64,000 nucleotides of DNA from Enterovibrio coralii (GCF_001559595.1 NZ_LNTY01000034.1:1-64000), one strand, 5' to 3'. Numbered from the stretch's first letter, positions 7,854-15,492 are shown. Notes: generated by a model not told the origin, from the letters alone. Numbers and translations: made by a program.

Positions 7854-7867
7854 GTTTACTTGTTTAT

Positions 7868-7905
7868 AGTCGGGAGGAAAAGTCTAACCGCCGACTTTTT
7901 GTTTT
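7868..7905 (+). terminator. Terminator-like hairpin, plus strand
   Basis: Stem AGTCGG (7868-7873) / CCGACT (7891-7896), then TTTTGTTTT. Back to back with the minus-strand terminator. Confidence 0.5.
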
Positions 7906-7907
7906 AC

Positions 7908-7988
7908 GTCGTTGTAGGGTGATAAGTCCTACGCGACAAGTTTTACGTCTCGGGTAATTAGTCCGCGACAAATTCTTGTTGTCGTCGC
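7908..7988. repeat. Inverted repeats with GCGACAA units
   Basis: GTCGTTGTAGG (7908-7918) faces CCTACGCGAC (7928-7937); GCGACAA (7965-7971) faces TTGTTGTCGTCGC (7976-7988). Further GCGACAA at 7933 and 8117, and GTCGACAAG at 8038 and 8464. Either protein-binding sites or structured RNA/ssDNA. Confidence 0.5.
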
Positions 7989-8274
7989 TTCTAAGGTTAG
8001 AGGCGTTAGTAAAGTACTTTTCGAAAGTAACTTTATGTCGACAAGTGAAGAGTAATAGTTGGCTCTCAATGCTGTCAATATGACTACATATCGCTCAATA
8101 GCGTGTACGACATCGTGCGACAAATAGGTACAGATTGTACCATTTGAGGACACTGAAGGACATTGTAAGACAATTAACCTCTACAGTTAATGTTCTACAA
8201 AATGCAGACATTTGAATCGCTCAGAATCGCTTACAGAGCGTCTCGTATGTAGTAACGCAGTTTCATATTATATC

Positions 8275-8298
8275 ATTTTGTGATAAATGTCACAAAAT
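8275..8298. promoter_or_regulatory. Perfect CRP (cAMP receptor protein) site
   Basis: ATTTTGTGA-N6-TCACAAAAT: a 9-bp perfect dyad containing TGTGA-N6-TCACA, the full CRP consensus, inside an AT-rich stretch. It lies in the non-coding block between the packaging ATPase and the cargo. Target gene unclear. Confidence 0.7.
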
Positions 8299-8345
8299 AA
8301 TATAGATTCAAACCCTCCAAATTACCTCTGTTATGTCGCGCACAC

Positions 8346-8559
8346 GTGTGCAAATACTAACAAATGATCGCAAAGCATCTTTTCTGTCGACTTAAATGTG
8401 TGCGTTTACTAACTTTTGCTATCAGTGTTAAAGCGACTTTGTGTGCTGTTACTTATTGCACACGTCGACAAGGAAATTCACTGGGTTATCAGTGGGTGCA
8501 GTTATTTACAACGCAAAGTTAGACGTGGGTGCAGTTACATCAGGGTTGCAGTAATAAGC
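8346..8559 (+). repeat. Iteron-like array: six degenerate 16-bp direct repeats
   Basis: Units of about GKGTGCNGTTACTAAC start at 8346, 8398, 8441, 8494, 8527 and 8544. The first five are spaced 52, 43, 53 and 33 bases, near multiples of a DNA helical turn. Copies 4 and 5 share GTGGGTGCAGTTA exactly (8492-8504 and 8525-8537). The last copy is weak. This looks like a multi-site protein-binding array. Confidence 0.55.
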
Positions 8560-8709
8560 GACCTGTCGACAGAAATCCCTCTTTATATATTCCCCAACAC
8601 GTTGTGGCAGTTGACAAACTGCTTACTTAACCGACATCGACTAAGTAGACATTTTTGAACCGTTTAGGACTGCTCTAATTCGTTTTTGTCAAAAAGCAAG
8701 TTTGTGCAG

Positions 8710-9363
8710 CTAAGCGGGTGCACGCAATTTGCCAAAATTGGGGTTTTGCCCGGAGGCTTTCAGGTAAAACTCCAAATCATTAAGCTGGCTTAACGCCTCA
8801 ACTGGCACATCGATTTCCGCACTCCAATAGCGACAATCCGCTTTCGAATCCTGTTTACCGACCCACTTAAACTGAGATTGCCTCACTACCGTCTTGGGTA
8901 CCTCTTGAGGGCGTTGGAACAGGGCGTACATCACCAGACCAAACTGACGGCCACCGTTCCAAAGCTCCGCAACCGCTTTGGGCAATTGATTGGGGCTGCT
9001 TACTGAACCAATCAACTCTTCGACCACAACGTGCAGCTGCTTGTTGCCGTCGGCCACCGCCCACAAAATTTTCGCAAAGACATCCAACTCCTTTACTCCA
9101 TAGACACCGGACAAGGCCAAGACAAACGGCTTGTTTTTTTGCATGGCCTGAGCGAGGGCAATGGCGAAGGCTTTGATGGAATGGGTCTGTGTAACACGCT
9201 TTCGCCCCAGCTTTCGATACGCGTTATACGGGTCGTATATCACCACCCGCTGGGCTTTTTGCAGGTCACGGTCTTGATGAATGGCCGTGGTTTTTCCGCC
9301 ACCCGTGGTCGCGGCAAAAAGCTTATGCCTCGCCTTGTGGCGTGGATTGCTGTTTATCGCCAT
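8710..9363 (-). CDS. Genome-packaging ATPase (A32/FtsK-HerA type, PM2 P9-like)
   Basis: 217 aa. Walker A TTGGGKTT (19-26), a DPYNAY segment after strand 2 (44-49), Walker B HVVVEE (111-116), and a downstream FQRPQEVPKTV motif (149-159) as in viral packaging ATPases of membrane-containing tailless viruses. It would pump DNA into preformed procapsids, or act at the unique vertex. Size matches PM2 P9. Overlaps the preceding gene by 41 bases and is the last gene of the early/replication operon before the non-coding block. Confidence 0.82.
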   Translation of the reverse strand: MAINSNPRHKARHKLFAATTGGGKTTAIHQDRDLQKAQRVVIYDPYNAYRKLGRKRVTQTHSIKAFAIALAQAMQKNKPFVLALSGVYGVKELDVFAKILWAVADGNKQLHVVVEELIGSVSSPNQLPKAVAELWNGGRQFGLVMYALFQRPQEVPKTVVRQSQFKWVGKQDSKADCRYWSAEIDVPVEALSQLNDLEFYLKASGQNPNFGKLRAPA

Positions 9364-9799
9364 GGGCGTGCTCCGACGTTTCTTTCTCTGCGTTGGCCTT
9401 TTCCGCTGACGCCACTTTCAACGCGCGCCATAAGATGAAGGCCAAAATGGCGAGGGCAAAGAGGGCTTGCCCCTCTTCTTTATAGGCACCGAGTTTATTG
9501 ATGAGGCTGCCATCGTGTTTGGCAAAGTACGGGGTGAAGTTTTTGATGATGAGGGCTTTTCGCTGGGCAGGGAGCGCGAAGTCTTCCACCACAAAACTTT
9601 GAAACCCAACCTCCACCAGTTCAACAAAGGCTTCTGCTGTCATCTCGCCTTTCACGCCCGCATCCGAGGCATTTGACTGCGTACTTGCGCTGTCTTCTTT
9701 GCCGGTATCTGGTTCGATGGCCTCAATGTCTTCGATAAGGGCAGGGCTGAAATTCAGTTGGGTGATATCGAACGCGTCGACGGTTTGCGCCTCACTCAT
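9323..9799 (-). CDS. Single-TM phage protein
   Basis: 158 aa. Acidic, low-complexity N-terminus (1-50), helical middle (FVELVEVGFQSFVVEDFALP), TM helix at about 111-126 and a charged, Gln/Glu-rich tail. Tightly packed between the zinc-ribbon and ATPase genes. No family recognised; a virion or assembly membrane protein is likely from context. Confidence 0.6.
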   Translation of the reverse strand: MSEAQTVDAFDITQLNFSPALIEDIEAIEPDTGKEDSASTQSNASDAGVKGEMTAEAFVELVEVGFQSFVVEDFALPAQRKALIIKNFTPYFAKHDGSLINKLGAYKEEGQALFALAILAFILWRALKVASAEKANAEKETSEHAHGDKQQSTPQGEA

Positions 9800-10385
9800 G
9801 AGTCAGCTCCTGCTTTGTTGTGGTGAGCGGTTTGGCGTGTCGTTTGTAGCGAACCAGCCCGACGATTACGCCGCCAACCAGACATAAACACACCACCAAA
9901 AACACCATGCTGCCCCAGTCAGGGGCGCGCGTTTGCTCGGGCTTTGGGTCTGGTTCCGCGACGACGCGCTGGGTGTCATGGTCGAGCGTGAGAGAAGGCG
10001 AGATGTCTTCGATGTCAGCCGCATCAAGGCACTGCGCATCGTCGGCGGCTTCTTCGGTTGTGGCTATGTCATCATCCTCAATGGGGTGCATTTTGGCGGC
10101 GTACAGGTCAGGGTTTTCCGCCCACTTATTGGCAATGACTTGCTCACGCTCGGCGGACACATCCGCACCAAAGCGTAAGGCATAGTTGTCCAGCGTCGGC
10201 GCGTAGTGCGCCGCGATGTGGTGTTTCACGTCTGCCGATTGCACCGTCTTGTCACAGTTGCCGCAGCGCAAATACGGCGTGTTTGCCCGTTTGCCACCGG
10301 ACGGAAAATGCACCGTCGACAGCGTGTGACACACAGGACACGGGGCGTAACCCGCGATGACATTCTTACCCGTGACTTTCAACAT
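9792..10385 (-). CDS. Zinc-ribbon protein with C-terminal TM
   Basis: 197 aa. An N-terminal zinc ribbon is formed by CPVC (16-19) and CGNC (41-44), followed by helical and acidic linker sequence, then a TM helix at about 156-176 (VFLVVCLCLVGGVIVGLV) and a basic tail. A membrane-anchored zinc ribbon could bind phage DNA or Rep at the membrane, but the function is unknown. Confidence 0.65.
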   Translation of the reverse strand: MLKVTGKNVIAGYAPCPVCHTLSTVHFPSGGKRANTPYLRCGNCDKTVQSADVKHHIAAHYAPTLDNYALRFGADVSAEREQVIANKWAENPDLYAAKMHPIEDDDIATTEEAADDAQCLDAADIEDISPSLTLDHDTQRVVAEPDPKPEQTRAPDWGSMVFLVVCLCLVGGVIVGLVRYKRHAKPLTTTKQELTHE

Positions 10386-10647
10386 GATGTTGTTGCTCCA
10401 TATGGTTCGCGACCGATTTCACCACGTCGCAGTGCGTCTTACTGAGGGCAAAAAACTCCCTGAGCTCATCCAAAAAGTCGGCCGGTAACCCCACCGACGC
10501 GAGGTCACGGGTGGTGACCAGTTTGGTGAGCGATTTCATGTCGAGCTTGATACCGCCGTCTTGTCCTGCCATCGCCAGCACCTGTTCGAGACGGGCGGCG
10601 AGCACTTGGTGACGGTTGGCGGAGGCTTTTAAGGTTTGATAATCCAT
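10366..10647 (-). CDS. Small helical phage protein
   Basis: 93 aa, mostly helix (ASANRHQVLAARLEQVLAMA, PADFLDELREFFALSK). No TM, no Cys motifs. Overlaps the zinc-ribbon gene by 20 bases. Unrecognised. Confidence 0.55.
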   Translation of the reverse strand: MDYQTLKASANRHQVLAARLEQVLAMAGQDGGIKLDMKSLTKLVTTRDLASVGLPADFLDELREFFALSKTHCDVVKSVANHMEQQHHVESHG

Positions 10648-10676
10648 AGGGTTCCTCGTGAGGTCGTCGATAGGGG

Positions 10677-10889
10677 TTAGGGGCGCGCACTGACCAAGGA
10701 GCAGGCGGTGTCGCTGACAATCATGACGGGCATGCCGCTGTTAATTGCCGCGGCCGCGCGCTCGCAGGTTAAGCGGTCAGCGTTGCGTAAGTCAGGGAGC
10801 AAAGAGAAAGTCACCAGCACCTGATATTCCAAGGCGGTGGAACGAATGAGGTAGTAATACGCCGTTTCGTTGTCGATGGTGATGTTCAT
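10677..10889 (-). CDS. Small phage protein after rep
   Basis: 70 aa from the ATG at 10889, preceded by AAAGGA; the start overlaps the rep stop region by 4 bases. The protein (MNITIDNETAYYYLIRSTAL...) is mixed alpha/beta with no recognised motif. Confidence 0.55.
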   Translation of the reverse strand: MNITIDNETAYYYLIRSTALEYQVLVTFSLLPDLRNADRLTCERAAAAINSGMPVMIVSDTACSLVSARP

Positions 10890-12775
10890 CGTGAAGGGTC
10901 CTTTGTGGTTTGCGCCCCGCGTACCGCGTGCGTTTGAAGTTCGCCGTCTCGCCATGAAAGCGAGAGGGCGTTATCAATCGGGACAGTGGCACCGCGTAGT
11001 AAGGGCGAGATAAGACACTGCACCCCCTTAAGGCTCCATCCGGTGACCGTGATTAAGGCATGTTCGATACCTGTCGGCGCACTATAGGGGGGCGGGTTAC
11101 ACTTATTTTCAGTGCTCCAAGGGAAAGCGCGCCGCGCTTTTTTAAGAGCAATCGCCACCGCGTGTCGTGCTGCCTTCCATGTGTCGACCTTGGCGGTCGG
11201 GACAAGCGAATAATCCTTGCCTGCGGTCTCAATAATGATGTCATGCCACATGAAACCTCTGACTTTTTTGACGGTCTCGCCGTAGCCATTGATGCGCGTT
11301 TCATAGGCCAGTTGCGCGTCCTGAACATCCTGACAAAAACGGCTCCAACGGCTTTTGTCACAATGCTCGTGAAGGTCAGCTAACTGCGCATCAAACGCCA
11401 CGTCTTCTTTTGAGGCTCTGCGAATTTGTCGCCATAATCCCACCGGCGGCGAGCCTGATTGTGAAAACTGTTTGATGCGGTGAATGCGCGCCCATGCGGT
11501 GGCAGACAGTGCCGTGTGGGCGGCATCCCCCTCGGGCAGGTGAGCACCGTTAATGTTCTTTGAGATGTACTTGATGATGTAGCCGGTGGCCGTGCCTAAC
11601 GCAGGGTCACAGTGTTTGATGGTGATACGGGGAGAAATATTGAGTGCCCCGTTAATCATGAGTTCGTGCTTGTCTTCATCAATTGCCACAGACTCAATGA
11701 TGCTGACCAACGCCGCTTTTTGGTCGGGGTGCACATACAAGAACATATGGGCATGGGGCGTACCGTCTTTGTGTGGCTCAGCTACCCGCAGGCCGAACCA
11801 ATGAATATCAAGTTTTTGAAACCATGCACGGGCTAATCGCCATTTCGCCATTAACACCTCGTGCGCTTCTTTAGGCGTGCAGCCCGTCCACTTATCTGCG
11901 TTGCGGTGGTATTTACTCGGCAGTGTCCAGTTCACAAACACCCCCTCATAGCCCATTTCAACCGCGCGCTCTTCATCGCCTCGGCTACGAACAACCAACT
12001 CGATACGGCGATTTTCGGGGTTGGCTGTGGTGCGCTTAACGACCTCGGCAAGGTCAAAGGTTTCCCCTGTTTCATGGCAAACCACCGACATCGCCTTCAC
12101 GAACCGCGCCGCCTCTTGTTGCTTCTTTTCCCAACGGGCAAACGAGCGACGTGATAGGTAGGCGTGCTGGCTTTTTCTGTCGCCCACGCGCGCCAATGCA
12201 ATCTGTGAATACTCAATGTATTGGGTGCGAAGAAAGGTGAATTTACGCACCAAGTATTTCACGTCCAGGCACCGACAAATCGCGCGTTCCAACTCGTCTT
12301 CCGCCTCGGCTAACAGCGTGTGTTTTTTCTTGAGCGGTGGCGGCGTAAGGTGCACCGTACGGAGGTCTTTGCTGATACCCACAAACACGGTTTTCAGGGC
12401 GTTGAGATAGGCGGTTTCGCCGTCTTCCACCTGTATCATTTGGATTTGGCGGGTAAACATTTCCGTGAGATTGACGGCCAGTCGTTCAATGGCGTCATCA
12501 CACATCAGGGTCTCGTGGTTAAGCGTGACCGAACTGCGCGCACCACTGTGAACGCGTTGGTGTGAGGCGTTGACGCGTAAATCGGCAAACGGGAATTTGT
12601 GCTCAATGACGGGCGCCCATTTGAGCGCGTGTTTCACCGTGTCATTGATAAACAGCGTCATGTTTTCGCGGGTGGCATTGGCGCGGCGCGAGCGACCGGA
12701 GACTTGAAAGTGCACATCGTCTTGCACGATACGCGGCAGCTTCGGCATAAAGTGATGGGCAAAGGGCGTCAACAT
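10886..12775 (-). CDS. Rolling-circle replication initiator (HUH endonuclease, GPA family)
   Basis: 629 aa from ATG 12775, one base after the upstream stop and preceded by AAGGATTG; an open extension to 12850 is not needed. The HUH motif PHAHMFLYV lies at about 340-348, and the catalytic tyrosine motif YIIKYISK at about 399-406 has two candidate Tyr (YxxxY), as in phage P2/phiX174 GPA-type initiators. It nicks the double-stranded origin and stays covalently bound to the 5' end. PM2-like phages replicate by a rolling-circle mechanism with such a protein. Confidence 0.85.
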   Translation of the reverse strand: MLTPFAHHFMPKLPRIVQDDVHFQVSGRSRRANATRENMTLFINDTVKHALKWAPVIEHKFPFADLRVNASHQRVHSGARSSVTLNHETLMCDDAIERLAVNLTEMFTRQIQMIQVEDGETAYLNALKTVFVGISKDLRTVHLTPPPLKKKHTLLAEAEDELERAICRCLDVKYLVRKFTFLRTQYIEYSQIALARVGDRKSQHAYLSRRSFARWEKKQQEAARFVKAMSVVCHETGETFDLAEVVKRTTANPENRRIELVVRSRGDEERAVEMGYEGVFVNWTLPSKYHRNADKWTGCTPKEAHEVLMAKWRLARAWFQKLDIHWFGLRVAEPHKDGTPHAHMFLYVHPDQKAALVSIIESVAIDEDKHELMINGALNISPRITIKHCDPALGTATGYIIKYISKNINGAHLPEGDAAHTALSATAWARIHRIKQFSQSGSPPVGLWRQIRRASKEDVAFDAQLADLHEHCDKSRWSRFCQDVQDAQLAYETRINGYGETVKKVRGFMWHDIIIETAGKDYSLVPTAKVDTWKAARHAVAIALKKARRAFPWSTENKCNPPPYSAPTGIEHALITVTGWSLKGVQCLISPLLRGATVPIDNALSLSWRDGELQTHAVRGAQTTKDPSR

Positions 12776-12776
12776 A

Positions 12777-13001
12777 TCAGCAATCCTTATAGCAATAGCG
12801 CGTATGACGCGGGGCGGATGCTTGGTGGTTCCACGCCTTGGCGGCATCACTTGCGCGCGCGGCGTCCTTACTTTCCGTCCCGCAGTCAGCGCATTGCACG
12901 AAGTAGCGGGTTATCTCACCAAGGTCTGTCAGCATAAAAACGGCGGAGCTATGGCAGAAGGGGCAAGGCATCAGCCAGACAAGGGTAATGTGCGTGCTCA
13001 T
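12777..13001 (-). CDS. Lar-like zinc-ribbon protein (putative restriction alleviation)
   Basis: 74 aa. The spacing CPFC (13-16) ... CADC (37-40) followed by ESKDAARASDAAKAWN is the signature of the Lar family, where a C4 zinc ribbon is followed by an A-x2-A-x2-A..WN helix. Lar of the Rac prophage modulates host type I restriction-modification. Here it directly precedes rep. The restriction role is family knowledge, not shown here. Confidence 0.7.
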   Translation of the reverse strand: MSTHITLVWLMPCPFCHSSAVFMLTDLGEITRYFVQCADCGTESKDAARASDAAKAWNHQASAPRHTRYCYKDC

Positions 13002-13135
13002 GCCGTCATCGCCTTTTTCAATCTGGCCGCCTTGCGCGCCAGCAACTCTTTGGCGCGAGGACTTTTGAGGTGAAGATATTGGCTGCGCATCAGTTGAAGA
13101 CGCAGGGCTTGAATCTTTCTCAGTCCGTCGGCCAT
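12998..13135 (-). CDS. 45-aa basic helical phage protein
   Basis: Starts MADGLRKIQALRLQLMRSQY and is rich in Arg/Lys/Leu/Ala; its TGA overlaps the ATG of the Lar-like gene. A stop-start overlap on both sides of an operon gene supports translation. Unrecognised. Confidence 0.5.
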   Translation of the reverse strand: MADGLRKIQALRLQLMRSQYLHLKSPRAKELLARKAARLKKAMTA

Positions 13136-13136
13136 G

Positions 13137-13358
13137 TCAGATACCTAGGCTTTCCAGCAATTCAATATCAAGCAGCAGCTGTTTATAGATAGGGAAGAGA
13201 AAGTGGTGCTCGGGAGACGTGGTCTCTAACTGCGCTAAGCGTGCACCAATCACGTTGAACAGCGCGATGGCTTCGCTGGCGTGGGACAAGTCGATATGGA
13301 TTGCGTGGAGTGGTGTATCAATGGGCATGTCATCACACAACAGGTTTGGGTTAGTCAT
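13137..13358 (-). CDS. Small phage early protein
   Basis: 73 aa from ATG 13358 (GAGGGAAAAG upstream), overlapping the Cox-like gene by 8 bases. Helical (DLSHASEAIALFNVIGARLAQ) with an acidic C-terminus. No family recognised. Second gene of the leftward early operon. Confidence 0.55.
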   Translation of the reverse strand: MTNPNLLCDDMPIDTPLHAIHIDLSHASEAIALFNVIGARLAQLETTSPEHHFLFPIYKQLLLDIELLESLGI

Positions 13359-13572
13359 GATCTTTTCCCTCTTTTGATAGGTCAGAAAACACCACTTCAC
13401 CGCGTAGCAGACGGTCAGCCAGTGTTATGCAGTCGACGTAACGCACGCCGCCTTCACGCAGGTTGGCGATTTCAGGGATTTCGCCAATGTCCATGCGTGC
13501 TTTTATTTGCTTAACGCCCATTTTTGAAAGTCTTGCGAACTCCGCAGCCGTCATAAACGGAATAACGAACAT
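13351..13572 (-). CDS. Cox-like DNA-binding regulator/excisionase
   Basis: 73 aa. TAAEFARLSKMGVKQIKARMDIGEIPEI is a winged-helix/MerR-like recognition unit as in Cox or Apl proteins of P2-like phages, which repress the lysogeny promoter and help the integrase excise the prophage. First gene of the leftward early operon, divergent from the CI-like repressor across operator dyads. Confidence 0.7.
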   Translation of the reverse strand: MFVIPFMTAAEFARLSKMGVKQIKARMDIGEIPEIANLREGGVRYVDCITLADRLLRGEVVFSDLSKEGKDHD

Positions 13573-13615
13573 GTGGTAAACTCCCGCACTGGTTTATATC
13601 GGTTTCTATTGGCAT

Positions 13616-13656
13616 GCGCCTTAGGCGTACATGCAAATACTACGCCCAAGGGCGCA
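13616..13656. promoter_or_regulatory. Two operator dyads between Cox-like and CI-like genes
   Basis: Site 1 GCGCCTTAGGCGTA (13616-13629) read on the minus strand is TACGCCTAAGGCGC; site 2 TACGCCCAAGGGCGCA (13641-13656) is nearly the same on the plus strand. Each is a dyad, and their centres are about two helical turns apart. Likely binding sites of the 98-aa repressor and/or Cox. Confidence 0.65.
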
Positions 13657-13668
13657 TGGCGATCAAGT

Positions 13669-13965
13669 ATGGAATTGGGAAAAAAAATCAAAGCGGTTAG
13701 AGTTGCAGAAGGCCTAAGTCAGCCGGAAATGGCACAACTGATTGATATTCCGATAGGAAGCTTGAGGAATTACGAGCAGGCTAGAAAGGAACTAAAAGCT
13801 GAAAACTTGATGAAGATCGCAAATCACGAGCGGTTTAAAAAATACACATTTTGGCTGATGACGGGAGAGGTGCTCCCAGAGTCTGGTCAGGTGAGTCCTG
13901 ATATGTCCATATTGCTGGAGCTTGGTATTGCCAACGAAGGTGAGACTTCTCCAAAGCGTGCTTAA
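13669..13965 (+). CDS. CI-like phage repressor
   Basis: 98 aa from ATG 13669 just after the operators; the longer frame upstream would cover them. N-terminal helix-turn-helix of the Cro/CI type: LGKKIKAVRVAEGLSQPEMAQL then IPIGSLRNYEQARKELKAE. The C-terminal region (KKYTFWLMTGEVLPESGQVSP) matches small P2-like repressors without a self-cleavage domain, so induction is unlikely to be RecA-dependent. Expected to maintain lysogeny. Confidence 0.75.
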   Translation: MELGKKIKAVRVAEGLSQPEMAQLIDIPIGSLRNYEQARKELKAENLMKIANHERFKKYTFWLMTGEVLPESGQVSPDMSILLELGIANEGETSPKRA

Positions 13966-13976
13966 TTGTCCGTATT

Positions 13977-14010
13977 AAGAGGTTATCTTTGGCTAGCCTC
14001 TTTTAATTTT
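13977..14010 (+). terminator. Terminator of the repressor gene
   Basis: Stem AAGAGG (13977-13982) / CCTCTT (13997-14002) followed by TTAATTTT, twelve bases after the repressor stop. Confidence 0.6.
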
Positions 14011-14207
14011 CCTGCATGTATTGATGTTAGGAAGCCCCTTTGCCCCTCAGATAAATGCACCCAGCACAGCGACAACCCGCGTTCGCTCTTGTGGTGTTTG
14101 TTCGAAATGTAGCGATAACAGTTCATCACATCTCTCCCCCTCATCCTTACGATAAAAAAACGAACTAAGCGCGAGCACTTGGCCGCCTCTTCTCTTGAGA
14201 GGTCAGC

Positions 14208-14627
14208 GTGGACATAGGAAAAAAGTAAAAGCGTTACGTATTGCCGAGGCTGAGCTTGTCTGAAATGGCAACCCTACTGGGTATGTCGTTAGGAAATCTG
14301 AGGCACTGCGAGCAGGGCAGGAAGAAACTAAAAGCAGCACATTTAGTGACAATCACCAATCACGCCCTGTTTAAAAAGTACACGTTTTGGCTCATGACAG
14401 GGGAGGTGCTCCCTGAGTCCGGTCAGGTAAGTCCTGACTTTTCTATTCTATTCGAACTCGGCATTGTCGCTGGAAGAAAGAGCACGCAGGTGCTTGCTCA
14501 ATCGTCTGTATCAAAATGTATTATCGCTGGGGTGATGTATGGTGCATTGTGGGGCATTAGGTTTTTATTCGAGTTACGCACCGGATCAAATGTTCATGAG
14601 AAAGCGGGACGCGGTGCAATTGGATAA
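14208..14627 (+). pseudogene. Second, decayed copy of the repressor gene
   Basis: From GTG 14208 the text MDIGKK, then KALRIAE, then LSLSEMATLLGMSLGNLRHCEQ and KKYTFWLMTGEVLPESGQVSP follows the intact repressor closely at both protein and DNA level, but the frame breaks near 14220 (A-run) and near 14250 (two bases missing). The normal stop is also lost, so the frame runs to 14627 into the integrase N-terminus. Could partly reflect the window's deletion errors, but three missing bases and a lost stop favour real decay. Confidence 0.65.
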
Positions 14628-15492
14628 GCGGCTTGAGCTGCAGACCAAACGAGACAACATCGACAAAGACCCTCGCACCTTAGATGAACTGATCGCGATT
14701 TGGTATCGGATGCACGGCAAAACCCTTAGTGACCATATCCGACTCAGAAAGCTGTTGTTTCGAATTTCCGAAAGCCTTGGTAATCCCATAGGGGCTGATT
14801 TAACCAGTGAAATGTTTTCGCGCTACAGAGAAAAACGCACGTTAGACGTTAGCCTAAAAACCGTGAATCGAGAACACGCTTACTTGCGTGCTGTGTTCAA
14901 TGAATTAGATAGATTAGGCGTCATTCACTTCGAAAACCCGCTCAAGAAAATTCGCCAATTCCGCGAGGGTGAATGTGAACTTCGATTCTTGAGCCATGAC
15001 GAAATCGCCCGTCTGCTGGTGGCCTGTAAAAAGTCGCACAACCCTTCACTGATTTCTGTTGTAAAGATTTGCTTAGCGACCGGTGCTCGATGGGGGGAAG
15101 CAGAGAGTTTAAAGCCCCTTCAGATCGCGAACGGCCAAATCACTTTCCTCAATACCAAATCAAAGAAAAATCGCACCGTTCCAGTCAATCGGGTGTTGTT
15201 TGAAGAGCTAAGAGGTCTCGAAGCCGTATCGAACAATCGACAGTTTGTTGGCTGTCTTGCTGCATTTCGTAAAGCACTCGTGAGGGCTGAGATAGAGTTG
15301 CCGCCGGGGCAAAACACCCACGTTCTCAGACACACCTTTGCCAGTCACTATGTGATGGCTGGTGGAAATATCGTTAAGCTTCGGGATGTGCTGGGACACA
15401 GCGAAATAACGACGACCATGCGTTACGCGCACCTCGCGCCAGACCATTTAGAAGACACGTTAAAGCTCAATCCATTGAACAAGCATCAATAA
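14539..15492 (+). CDS. Tyrosine integrase (P2-like), atypical N-terminus
   Basis: 317 aa as an open frame. Core-binding region TLDELIAIWYRMHGKTL (about 47-63) and catalytic domain with R184 (ATGARWGEAE), H261-R264 (HVLRHTFASHY), H287 (LGHSEI) and Y296 (MRYAH). The usual N-terminal arm-binding part (about 50 aa with a GKW...KRIRK-type strand) is missing; the first 25 residues come from DNA shared with the decayed repressor frame, so the true start may be M18/M20 or lie across an unseen frameshift. Catalyses integration and excision at tRNA-Trp. Faces attR. Confidence 0.82.
   Translation: MVHCGALGFYSSYAPDQMFMRKRDAVQLDKRLELQTKRDNIDKDPRTLDELIAIWYRMHGKTLSDHIRLRKLLFRISESLGNPIGADLTSEMFSRYREKRTLDVSLKTVNREHAYLRAVFNELDRLGVIHFENPLKKIRQFREGECELRFLSHDEIARLLVACKKSHNPSLISVVKICLATGARWGEAESLKPLQIANGQITFLNTKSKKNRTVPVNRVLFEELRGLEAVSNNRQFVGCLAAFRKALVRAEIELPPGQNTHVLRHTFASHYVMAGGNIVKLRDVLGHSEITTTMRYAHLAPDHLEDTLKLNPLNKHQ

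Larger units (their letters stand above)
7677..8709. other. One-kilobase non-coding block with repeats (candidate origin/control region)
   Basis: The open frames here are short with unnatural composition. The block holds two terminators (7827-7853 minus, 7868-7905 plus), several hairpins, at least three GCGACAA and two GTCGACAAG motifs (7933-8572), a perfect CRP-type site (8275-8298), a 12-bp palindrome GCACACGTGTGC (8340-8351) and an iteron-like array (8346-8559). In a small circular HUH-replicating phage, such a region is a natural place for an origin or late promoter control. Confidence 0.55.

Noticed and set aside
7929..8153. 74-aa open frame on the minus strand in the non-coding block
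   Set aside because: Residue composition is random-looking, no ribosome site, and it lies over hairpins and repeats.
8416..8658. 80-aa open frame on the plus strand
   Set aside because: Coincides with the iteron array; composition (many Cys, Arg, Leu) looks like translated repeats rather than protein.
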